Source: Tetrahymena elliotti 4EA (lineage: Eukaryota > Ciliophora > Oligohymenophorea > Hymenostomatida > Tetrahymenidae). Taken from it: a stretch of 64,000 nucleotides of DNA. Of the stretch, positions 53,496 to 64,000 are shown piece after piece. The stretch is taken from positions 600,535-664,534 of the forward strand of contig JH720324.1 in assembly GCA_000231825.2 (NCBI GenBank), read 5' to 3'. Within the stretch, counting starts at the first letter, position 1; the number at the start of each line of letters is the position of its first letter. The notes under the pieces are model-generated. The model ran no database searches, was not told where the DNA came from, and was given only the letters and a program-made list of their open reading frames with translations. The translations under genes and the position numbers were made by a program.

Positions 53496-56400
53496 TCAAA
53501 AAGTTAAGAATTAAAATCTATCAGTTTGTTTTCTCGTTAAGATATGAGTAAATTAATTTAAAAGTAAATCCTTACAGTTTATGGGAGAGAATAGTAACAC
53601 AGATTCTTCATTTTAAGCATTTTTATTTGCCTTTTAATCAGGCATAAATCCTTGGTTTTGATTTTACTATGTGAATGAGTTTGGTCTTTTGACTTCCTGA
53701 GGCTTTGCTCTTGAGTTGTAATTGATTTAGTTTTGTTCAACGAAAAAGTTTTATTAAGAGCTTTTTATATGAATAATTAATACAAATTGAATTAAATTAT
53801 TTTATACATAAAAGCATTTGGAAGTGTGTGCTATCTTTTGTGACCAAATCCTTCTTAATATGTACGACTAGGAGATCCATTAAAACTTTGATAATTATTT
53901 GTTTAAATTTAGGGATTACCCTCTATACTAGTGTTCAAATATCTAGAATTTGGTGATTTTCTATCAGATGATTAGTGTCTCTTTAATTAAAAATAAATTT
54001 CAACAAAAAATAAATGAAATGAATTAGTTAATTTACTCTGTTGTTACTGTTGTAAGGCTCAAATATTTTATGTCTTTTTTTAGTAGAATTACCTAAATCT
54101 TTATCTAAATTCTTTTAATTGGATTGCTAAAGAGGAGTTTAAAGAGGTTTTTCAGATGATTTAAATTGCTTAGAAAATATCATGTTATTTTATGTCATAA
54201 CAGGTGTAGTGGGATAGGGTAGAGGAGGCAAACTATTATTATTATTTAAGTTACTTAAGTTGAAATTATTATTTTAATTTTATCTTGTAAGGCCATCTAC
54301 TTTTTAATTTAATTGATTAAAAGCTTATTCAACATGAGCTATTTTTTCAACTAACCTCTTATTTTCTTTCTATAAACTAACTATCAATGTTTATTTCTCT
54401 TAATCTGTAGTATTTCTTAACTTTTGATTATCTTGTATAACTTCCAAATCTTAAATTAATATCTTTTCAGGAGAATGATTATTATCTAGATTGTTATCAG
54501 ACAACCCTTCTCTAGAGTTAATCTCTATCTACAATTTTTTCTTAGAGGGTTCTTAGTAATCCTAAAAATCAGAAGTGGAAGGTATTTATAAGTTCTAAGT
54601 GTTTTTTTGAGCTTGTTATTTGATGGTTTTTTATAATTCTGAAATGGTTTAATTTAAAATATCAATTTATTTTAACTGCATTTAGCATTATTCATTCATT
54701 TAATTATAATTCTTCATAATCACTTTGTACTTTTCTTCTCCCTCATTATTACTTATTAAATTTTATCTTGAGCCAGATTTTTGAATACCCTCTTCTAATA
54801 AACTCAAGGCCGATGCTCTTTTTTGTGAATTATCTCTAGTTAATTAAGGTACACTTCCTTATTATTTCTGTTCTAACATCTGAATTTTTTAGCTATAAAG
54901 TTCATTTTATTTTTATAAATTAGCTACCCTTTCTTCTAAAAATTTCATTTCATTTACATTATTACTTTGCTATTATCTTGTTTCTACTTCATTTTTTTTA
55001 TCTTTTAGCTAGGATTAAATATTCAATATTTGTTTCTCAAACATAGCATTTATTGACTGCAAATTAGCTATTTCAGATTTCTAAGACTGAATTGTTTCTT
55101 CAAGTTGCTTTTGCTTCTCTTAGCCTTTTCTTTAATTTTCTTCAAGTGTTGCATTTAATGAACAAATTTCATTTTAAAGCTAATCAATTAATTATATATA
55201 ATTTGTTTTATCAGTAGTAAGACCAGCATTTTTATCTTCCGTCTCTGCCTTGGTCATCTTTAAGCATTCTTTTTCTTCTTCCATTAAAGCAATTTGCTTC
55301 TATAATTTATCATTTTGTTCCTTTAAAAAATCAATTTCTTTAGATTATTATAGTTGTTTTTATTTTGAATCTTCCAAATCCTTTTTGATTAAAACTAAAC
55401 TTTTTTCTTCTGATTATTTTTTTTAACTCAAAGCCTTGGTATTTTCATTAGATATTCTTTCTAAAATAGCTATTTATTAATTAAGCATTTAAATTGTCTC
55501 TTACTAACCACTAGCCTACACAACAAGAGCTTCTTTTTCTTAAGTTAAAAGCTAATAATCTTTCTATAATTAAACAAATTCAATCTACTACTTACTCTAC
55601 TTTAATTTTATCTACTCATTCAATTGTTTGACCTAGCTATTCAAACTGACTAATTCTATGTTAAGATTTTCATTTTCTTTAATCAATATTTACTCTCTTT
55701 CTCCATTATATAATTCCTACTTATTTAGCATCTATTCATCCTTTTATTTGAGCTTCTTTTCCATTTACAAAAACTATTCCTACAAAACACTATTTAGCTG
55801 TAGCATTTTTTCAATTTCTGAATTTTTTTATATAATTTTCTATTGAAACTAAGTAGATAATTCTAAATTTTCATTTTTTAATATAGAAAAACTCTCTTTG
55901 AGCGATTGAATCTCAATTTCCTTTGCACTAATTTCATCTTTTGCTTATTTTTTATCTTTTAATTGCATTGCTTATTAGATGTTTTTCAATATTTCTAATT
56001 CATTGCTAATGCTTGATAGTCTCTCCTCCATAAGCCTATTTTAATGCTGCAATGCTTGTTTCTCTTATATTAACATGGTATTTTACTCCTCCAAATGCAA
56101 TATTTTAGTTTCCCAGTGCTTCTTTTGACTTTCTTTGGGATGATCCTGCTTTTCTGAATTATTAGATATATTATTTGGTATTTCTCCAAATGAAGATCCG
56201 CTAAAAATAATATTGTTGGAAGAATTACCTTGTATATTTTAATTCAAAAGGCTAGTCTTCTTCGTTCCTATATTCTCTATCATTGAAGTCAACCTCTAAT
56301 TCTCTTTTTTACAAAATTTTATTTCCGTTTCTAATGAATGGATCTTCACCCTTTGATCTAATACTTCTTATCTCTCCTAATCTAATTTTGAACTCAAATC

Positions 56401-56787
56401 TCGATTTGTAACTTTGTAATCCTCTACAAGCTACTACAATATTCTTTCTTCTTTAGATTTCTCATTTTACAAAGCATAATCTGCTATTTACATAAGCTAT
56501 TTAGCTGTATGAAATTAATCTGGCTAACCTAATTTGCTTGGTGTATTTGATATTTGGTTGAATTCTTTTGAATACAATTACGATTGACCTTCAACAGTTG
56601 AATTTAAACCTAATGAATCTTATTTTGTTTTTGAAAGCTGTTCATATTTCTTTAATAAAGAGGAATGATCTTCTTCTAAACTTTTCAACTACTTTTAATC
56701 TATATCCTTTGCTTGCACTTCGTCTTTTTACTCACTAGAGCTACTCTTCTCATATTTAAGGCTTACAGGGCTTAGAGGCTTAAACAT
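53496..56787 (-). CDS. Coiled-coil protein with disordered C-terminus
   Basis: Unknown function; probably a cytoskeletal or scaffold protein. The ATG at 56787 opens MFKPLSPVSLKYEKSSSSE, then long stretches of Glu, Lys, Leu, Gln with heptad-like spacing (for example LVEDYKVTNRDLSSKLDQE, LHLEEQNTMLIQEKQALQ, KSLEEDHSSLLKKYEQL), over most of the first about 850 residues. The C-terminal part is Ser/Pro/Asn-rich (SSDRKSPNSRYLNTSIEG, SFNGSPSRTYQEGFG). An intron starting GTATAA near 53810 joins this to a last exon beginning ISQQNFFVEQNQINY and running to TGA at 53496-53498. Another intron is likely near 53980-54045. SP and SPxR sites hint at regulation by proline-directed kinases. No family is recognised beyond the coiled coil. 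Confidence 0.75.
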
Positions 56788-57903
56788 TTTTATTAATAAT
56801 CAAATCAAATTAAGTTAAGAATGAATAAATAAATGATTTAATTAATCTTTCTTCTATCTAATAAAGAAAATTAATATAATTTAATTTTAATTGCTAAAAG
56901 CAAACAAACAAACAAACAAATAATTTCTTCTTTCTTTTCCGCAAATATGTTGTATATTAAGTAAATTACCTCCATAAATATGATTGATATTTAGTTAATT
57001 AACGAATATTTATTTATCTGTATATTCATATTCTATAAATCCTTTTTCAATTCCCATTTATTCCTTTTTAAAATCGTTGAAATATTTAATTATTCATTTC
57101 CCCTGACTATTTAAATCTATCTATTCACTTACAACAAAATCCTATTTCTTTATCAAGATTTACTCAATTAAATTAGCATTTTTCTTTAATTCATAAAAAT
57201 CCCAATCTTGATAAAAATAAAATTTTCACAAATATTAAATGCTAAAAACAAAATTTTTCTTTTTTATAAATATGTATTCATTAAAAAATTAACTTTGGTA
57301 AATATTTAGTTAATTAATAAATATTTATTTGTATTTACATATATTTTAATTCCTGATTCACTTTTTATTAATCTAGTTTTAAAATCCATATTAAAAAAAT
57401 ACATATTTAGTCAGTTTTAAACTTAAATAAATACCCAAATTTCTTTACCAAAGATTTTTTCTTATTTAATAAAAAAAGATCAATTTTATTCCTTTAAGCT
57501 ATGTAATTAAATAAATAAATCTTATCTTAAATAAGTAAAAAAAAATTGAACAAAATTTACACCGCAAATTCCAAAAACTCTAGCATTCTCTTTTAAAAGA
57601 TTTATTTAATTTTGAGAAGTCTGTGTAGATTATTAATAAATTTTTGCAAAAAGAATATAGATAAAAAAGAATGAAAACAAAAAATAAAATTTGGTTGAAA
57701 TAAAATGAAAATATTTATTATTTAATTAAATAATTTAATTATTTTATTCATTCAACTTTTCAAATATTTTTAATGTGAAGAAATAATAATTGTTTGTTTG
57801 TTTGTTTTTAATTTTTACTTTTATTTATTTTTGTTGATTATTGATCAAATATTAATTATATTAAAGTTTTATTTACAGTTTCTATATTATTATAAGTTAT
57901 ATC
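56788..57903. other. Intergenic with CAAA and TTTG microsatellites
   Basis: The interval between two minus-strand genes. It has (CAAA)5 at 56901-56920 and a (TTTG)4-like run at 57790-57807, inverted relative to each other and about 870 bases apart. No coding frame. Confidence 0.5.
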
Positions 57904-60900
57904 TCAATTGTATTTATCTTTAATTCTTTAGTTAAATTTGGTTTTTTAGTAGATGAAGTTATTGCTATAACTTTACTCTATTTGCTTAGGGTAGCTTTTT
58001 GTGCTATTTATTGGTGAAGTGCTTTTATTCAGGTTGTTTAATTGTGATTTTGAGGTTTCATAGCTTAAATTTGCACTTTGTCTATTGTTGAATGTATTTT
58101 TTTCTTAGTTAGTAGTAGTACTAGGCTATGTGTGTAATACTTGCTTTATTTATTAATATTACTAACTCTATGAATTATTTTATGCCTAGTGAACTGAAGT
58201 TGTATGCTTAGCATTATGTATTTTTGGAGTAGTTTATGCAGTTTAGGCAATTTTATTTAAATTCTTTTACTAAGTATTAAGTTAATATTGGTTTATATGA
58301 TTTAAGGAAGGCTGAGATTGAACATTTGTTTAACTGCCATTATTATATAAAATTTATCTGTCTGTTTAGCATGTATAATTGCCAATATTTTAGCTAGTAT
58401 TATTGCTATTTATAGAGGTATAATTTAAATTGTTGCTTTTATGATCCTAAGTTATAGGAGATTAAGATTTTTCTAAGTTAAGTTTTTTGAAATTATTAAT
58501 GAGGTGAGAGATTTTTGTGGTTGATACTGTAGTTTTAGGCTCAAGATGGATCAAACCAGATGTTGATTAGTAGTGCTTTTACTATTCGGTATTCAGTGTT
58601 TTATTTTAAAAAAGTTAGTCATTAAATACTTTTTAAGAGGAAGAATGTATTTATTAAACACTAGGTTTGTTTGTTTATTTGGTTATTTAATTAACTATTT
58701 GAGGTTGTTGATGTGATTGGGATTAAGGTGGGTTTTTTATTTTTCTTTTTTAAAGCTGATTAACTTAATCTCTAATGTCTTTTATGGTAGATATGACTCC
58801 TTTTTCAAGCTGCTTCTTTTCTTCTTTGATTTAATGTATTTAATTATTCATTTACTCATTCTAATTTGGAGTTTAATCTGAGCTTTTTTATGAAGGACTA
58901 AATTATGTGACAGGCTTGTAGAGGTATTGATCGAATTTTTAAATTTAATAATTACTATTTAGACTATAAGGATTGTAATTGCTAAATGAGGTTTGTTTAT
59001 AAAATTATTCATTGCTAAAGTTATTTTTGTTGTTAATATTTGCTGATTTGGGAGAAGCATTAACTAATTCACTCTATTTAGCTTACTATTATATGTTAGT
59101 CTTTTCTTACTAAGTGCTTTGTTGTTAGTTCATTATCAAATTACTAATATTTGCATAATCACTTAAGTAGTTTTTATTATTTTTAGAGTTGATTATTTCA
59201 TTTTAGGGAGTGCTATAATTGTTCTTTTAAACAACTTATTCTGCTCTGCCTTAATTGACTGAGACTCCTATTGCTGGGGTATCACATTGTGAAATAGGTT
59301 CATTCTTAGAAAAAGTAGAACTGTCTAATTTATTTTCTTTTTAATTAATCTCTGAAGTTTCTACAATTTCATTTATTTGTTGAGGAATTTATGTTTGTTA
59401 AGCCTATTTCTTGCTTTCTTAACTAGCTCTTTACTAGTATTGTAAAAATTGAGAAAAATTAAACTCAAACAAAGAAGATTTCTCTTGATTAGATCCTTAT
59501 GAATTCTACTAAATTAATTAAGGAGGAAAATTTTGATTATTGTTAGCTTTTTTATTGTTGTTATTCTTGTTATTGTTCTAGCTCTGGTAATTGTTATTCT
59601 AGGTAGATTTCTCCAATAACCAATACTATCTTTTCCATTCTTCAAGTTGATTTTCTAATCTGCGATTCTTGCGTTTCAAGTAAACAATTTTATTGAAAAT
59701 CTTTTCATTGTTTGTCATGGTGTTTAAAATGTCATTCTTGTGTTTTCTAATTTACTTAGAGTCTCTATCCCCATATCCATCATCTTCTAAATCTTCTCCT
59801 TCACTTTCTATTTCTGAATCAAAGAGATTCTCAAGAGTCTTTTCATCCATAATTGTTGATGAACGTTAGTGAGTTTACAAACCATCTTTTAACTTCAATA
59901 TTTCATTTTGTAAATTTTTATTTAAAGAATTAAGTTTCTTTAACTCGCTTTGCAACTCCTCATTTTGTATTTTGTATTTCATAATTTCTTCTTCTTATTC
60001 TAATTTAAGTTTTGAAGCAATTATTCTTAATTGTTCATTCTTACTATGTGCTTAAGTGTCCTTAGCACTGATAAACAAAAGCTCTTCTTTGACTAACTTG
60101 AGCTCATATTTAAGATTAGTATTTTCTTTTTTAGCTAATTCTAATTACTCTAAAATATCAGCCAAATGAACATTTTCTTTATGTAAAGCAATCCCATTTA
60201 AAGTTCCTTGTTTCAAACTATTTCTCTTAATGAACTACTCAGTTTTAAATTCTACCTTTTCAAATTCATTTGATAAAACAATGTTTTATTACGAATGCCC
60301 CATTTTATCTAAATTTTTATTGGAAGTAATTTCCTATGATACAACTAAATTAGTTTAATGGTCTGAAACTCCATGATTTTTATTTGATAGATTGCTCTTT
60401 TGCATAAACTATTCTTTTGAAGCACTAAATGAATTATTGTTAAACGTATTATTATTTTCTTTCTTGTTAAACCTGCCTTCAATTAATTTATCATCTATTT
60501 CAATAGATTTGATCAATTCACTAGTATTTTTATCAAGAGTTTTCTTTATATTCTCTATATTGAAAAGAGGATCTTCATCATATTTGCTATTATAACTATC
60601 ACTTTCTACCACACTATTAAACATATTAGTCTTCAACTAAGCTATTTCTCTTGCATGCTCTTTTTATTAGTCTTCATATTTCTATTTCAAATCATTGTAA
60701 TTCATCTCCAACTATACCTTTTCCCTTTTTACATTTTCCAACTCTTCCTAAAACAGTGAAAATTAAGATTGATAATTATTCGCTTATTCTGAAGAACTTG
60801 ATTGCTTATCTTAAAAGGAAGCTAACATTAACATCTTATTTTGCTATGAATTTATATTGTTTAACTAACCATTCATAACTTCATTATTGAAATTCCCAAT

Positions 60901-61773
60901 ATTATTATTATTTGCATTGTTATTACTGAAAGAAGGAGCGGAAATTAAATCAATTTGTTTATTTTTATCATCTTGCTAATATAAACTCCAAGGAGAAGTA
61001 ATATTTTAATTTTAATTTTAATTCTATCCATTTATTTTCTCATATGAATTCTGCTTTATATTGGCTGAGTTCTTTGCTGACTAAGAAAAACCACTATTAA
61101 ACAAAAAGTTATTTGTGTTTTCAGCCACATCAGTATTAACTTAAAGGCTACTTAACAAATAACGCTAATTATCTTCTTTCCCATCAAAATTAGTTACATT
61201 TTAAGTATTGCTATTAGGATTCAACATGTTATTCACATACAAATTAGGACTAATACCAGAGCGTGGTTGTAAGGTGCTATAATTTGTATTCTTTTATTAT
61301 AAAATCCCCTCATCTTTTTCCTATCCTTTAGAATTACTAATTTAATGAGAGTTATAATCAACTACTATCTATTTTTGATTTACGTTTTAAACTAAACCAG
61401 CGCTACCACTGTTATTATAAACAAGGTTCAACCTTTCTTGAAGCTCTTTAATCAAAAAATCTTTGTTTTAATTCTAAGTATTTAATGATGAAATATCAGA
61501 AATTAACTTGTCATTTATCTACATAAGTCTAACTATTTCTTTACTTAAATCTCCTACTTTTCCGCCAATGTTTTATATCAAAATTTCACTCGTATTTGGA
61601 CTTTTAGGACTAGACTATGATTTATTTAAGGTATCATCTCCTGCCTTTCTTATGGAATATAAAGATGCATTGTTAGAATCATCAAAATTCTTGGTATTGC
61701 TATTTTTATTATTTGCAGGATAGCCATAATAAGCAGTAATCCTATTCAAATTATTAACCTAATTCTAATACAT
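57904..61773 (-). CDS. Asn/Gln-rich coiled-coil protein, 1,289 residues, single exon
   Basis: ATG at 61773 to TGA at 57904-57906 is exactly 1,290 codons without an intron. Unknown function. The N-terminal about 330 residues are Asn/Ser-rich and probably disordered (MYQNQVNNLNRITAYYGYP). The middle (about 330-740) is a set of coiled coils (LENVKREKVQLEMNYNDL, LELAKKENTNLKYEL, LQSELKKLNSLNKNLQ) including an acidic patch FDSEIESEGEDLEDDGYG next to a basic helix IVYLKRKNRRLENQLEEW. The C-terminal about 500 residues are a prion-like Asn/Gln/Ser/Thr region. Most Gln are encoded by TAA or TAG. Low complexity plus coiled coil is typical of centrosomal, ribonucleoprotein-granule or cytoskeletal scaffolds, but this is inference. 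Confidence 0.82.
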
Positions 61774-63158
61774 TTATTCAAATAGCTTTGTATTATTTCT
61801 ATTAATTTATTATTAATTAATTGAACGCAAATAAATCTTTTTCTTTATTAAAAGGCTTGATAAAAAAAGATAAAAATCAGCACTTAATAACAACACCTTA
61901 CCTAACCAAAAAGAAAGACAGAAAAAGGAAAATATTCATTAACAAATAATTTTTACTCTTAAATTTTTTTTTGCAAACTAAATTTTAATGTTAATTGTAA
62001 ATTATGCTTAAATTTTCAAATCCAGCAATTAAATCTCTTAACTATATTCTTATCTATCTATCTATCCAGATTTAAAATCCATCTATAACTTTAATTCATC
62101 TTCTTCTACATATATAATCTTAACTATTTTATACTAACTACCTACCTACCTATTTTCTATTGCTAATTTTCTATTTCTATTTAAATCTTTAAATGCCACT
62201 AATTTATTCATGTGCTCTATCTCAAACATCAAATTTAATCAAAATTTACAGAAAAGGTTAAAAAAGGGAGCTCTTAATTTATTTTTGACAGTTTAACATC
62301 AAAGTAATAGTAAATTATATTTTTAAACCAGCTTTAAAATTTTTATAAAGCTCTTTTAGTTCAGCTTGTTCATTTTATTGTTTATTGATGCAGTATATCA
62401 ATGATTCTAATTAAAAAATCATAATAAGGTTTAATGTAACATCTTTTAAATTTTTAATTGTTTAACTCTTAAATAATAGTTAATCATTTTTTAATGAAGC
62501 TTTTAGAATTTTTTATAAATACTTTCAAAAATTTTAATTTAAAAAATTTTTAAATCTATTTTAGTTAGTTTTTAAATACTCTGAAAAATCAATCAATCAT
62601 AAAAGAGTTTTGGTAATGAGGTTGAATAAAATTATAATGAAATTTTTAAAGTATTCTGATACAATTTTTGATATATCTGATTAGCTTTTTTAAAAAATAG
62701 ATAACTCCTCCATTTTATTGCTTGCTGTTTGCTGTGGTTGTGTAAAGTGTATTATAATTAAAAAATGAATAAAATAATTGGTATGATAAGAATTATTAAG
62801 ATTTTTATGAGATGAAGAACAAGATATCAAAATTAACGTTTAAAAAGAATTAATTTATTAATATATTGAATAAATAAATAAATAGTAAGTAAGTAAGTAA
62901 GTAAACAGGTAAACAATAAAAGACAAAATACCAAATAAAATCCATATAAATTTACAAATTAAATCGATTGATTAATTGATAGATAGAATGATAAATTGAA
63001 TTGATAGATTCATAGATTCTTTTTATTAAAAAGAATGAATGAAAATTTAATTATAAAACAAGAAGCAGCTTAAATCGATTAAATTGAATGCAATTGATAA
63101 ATATTTGTTGGCGTGTTTATTAAAAAGTCAATTGAATTATTAATTTTCACTGAATTAA
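61774..63158. other. Intergenic with AGTA microsatellite
   Basis: No coding frame recognised. A run of (AGTA) units is at about 62884-62904. Poly-T tracts and short tetranucleotide repeats (TCTA, CTAC) are at about 62050-62150. Confidence 0.5.
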
Positions 63159-64000
63159 TCAGAAAATGCTACCTCTGTAGTAAGAAGAACCTTTTACTTT
63201 AGACATAATTACAGAAGATAATTTAATAAGGGATTCAACATTTTCTCTGGGGAGAGTATTGAAGTCATTGTTGCTTAAAGTGCTGAGGTAGTCTTCTAAA
63301 TCGTGGGCTCTTTTGTCAACAACGTAGGCGGTTTTAGAGAATCCAAAGATTTCTTAGTTCTTAGAATTAGGAGATAAGTAGGAGGAGTTATTCAAATTAC
63401 TTTGGGTATTGGCAGTACGTCTATTTGCAAAAGATGACTAAGGAGATAAATTATATGCAAGTCCATTGCTTTTAATTTTATTTTTGGTTTGGTTTAATAA
63501 TTGCGTAAAGCTGTTTCCAGTAGCTGAGTTGGATCTCTTTAAATTGAAAGCAGCTGCTCCTAGAGAAGAAGATCCAGGGATTTGACTGGTTAAGGCAGAT
63601 TTAGTTCCCTTGACATTAATTTATGGACTATTTTGAGTAGCGGGATATTCAAAATCTTAGAATTAAGAATCAACAGGAGAACCAAGACGCTTAACGAGTC
63701 TGTTTGGACTGAATAATTTTTGGGAATATCTAGTGGGAGAGTAGCTAATAACTTTTTAATTGAAGACATTCAAATTTCTTGGTTGTTAAGAATTTCTTCT
63801 TTTAAAGGGAGACTAATTTTATAATTGGCTTGATGCATAAAAAGAAGTGTATCCGCTTGTAGGTAATTGAGCTTGTTGTTAAGAAGCAGATTCGAAAAGC
63901 TTTGAATTTTGCTATCTTCCAAACAAATTAAGAGCACTGGAACGAGCTGGACTATATTGACTTTAAATAAGAGGAGTGCTGCTTTTTTAAGTGGGACTCA
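63159..64000 (-). CDS. Ser/Asn/Gln-rich protein, partial (N-terminus off right edge)
   Basis: Open on the minus strand from the window edge to TGA at 63159-63161, about 279 codons. Unknown function. The visible part is basic, disordered and full of Ser-Pro sites (SPTQKSS, SQYSPARS, NQSPFKRRN, ISYSPTRYS, LFSPNRLVKR, RLGSPVD), typical of cyclin-dependent or MAP kinase substrates. The last about 75 residues are a more ordered helical piece (FGFSKTAYVVDKRAHDLEDY, LPRENVESLIKLSSVIMSKV) ending SSYYRGSIF. The codons hold more C and G than most of the window, which in ciliates goes with high expression. The piece is real; identity unknown. Confidence 0.75.

Noticed and set aside
1..64000. Many 60-80-codon ATG-to-stop ORFs under the standard code, on both strands
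   Set aside because: They are fragments or antisense shadows of longer genes read with TAA/TAG as Gln; none has its own support.
1..64000. tRNA, rRNA, CRISPR arrays, operons, ribosome binding sites
   Set aside because: No cloverleaf, conserved rRNA block or spaced direct repeats were recognised by eye, and the window is eukaryotic.

Overview
The window reads as nuclear DNA of an oligohymenophorean ciliate, most like Tetrahymena and probably the macronuclear genome. It is extremely A+T rich, has short GT..AG introns, and uses TAA and TAG as glutamine codons with TGA as the only stop. That code is seen directly: every long protein here is open only if TAA/TAG are read through, and each ends at TGA. 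Under the standard code all real genes shatter into short ORFs. No rRNA, tRNA, CRISPR array or bacterial-type signal was recognised. Genus is an inference from code, composition and gene families.

Layout, left to right. (1) 1-2843, minus: N-terminal 879 residues of a large secreted or surface cysteine-rich protein running off the left edge. (2) 3576-19565, plus: a complete, intron-rich DNA-PKcs homologue (PI3K-like kinase of end joining), head-to-head with gene 1. (3) 19671-20003: a weak 110-codon ORF. (4) 20440-27216, plus: one uninterrupted 2,258-codon ORF holding two copies of the same module (conserved N-terminal region, small Cys/His cluster, protein kinase, TPR array). (5) 28106-28995: an inactivated Tc1/mariner-type transposase. 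(6) 30036-35356 and 41515-46964, minus: two paralogous SecA-type ATPases with ciliate-specific N- and C-terminal extensions, separated by (7) 37099-40722, minus: a leucine-rich-repeat protein whose exons mostly hold one repeat each. (8) 49522-50226, plus: a short importin-alpha-like/ARM protein. (9) 51918-53027, minus: a free-standing alpha-adaptin-appendage-like protein. (10) 53496-56787, minus: a coiled-coil protein. (11) 57904-61773, minus: a single-exon, 1,289-residue Asn/Gln-rich coiled-coil protein. (12) 63159-64000, minus: C-terminal part of a Ser/Asn/Gln-rich protein running off the right edge.

The genes do not form an obvious pathway. The region 20-47 kb looks like an expansion zone, with an internal duplication in the kinase-TPR gene, a SecA-like paralogue pair, an exon-repeated LRR gene and a dead transposon. 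DNA-PKcs stands apart as a conserved housekeeping/DNA-repair gene, of special interest in ciliates because programmed genome rearrangement makes many double-strand breaks. Reading frames were followed by eye codon by codon for genes 1, 4, 6, 8, 9, 11 and 12. Exon structure of DNA-PKcs, LRR and the 53-57 kb coiled-coil gene was only sampled, so their internal splice sites are approximate.
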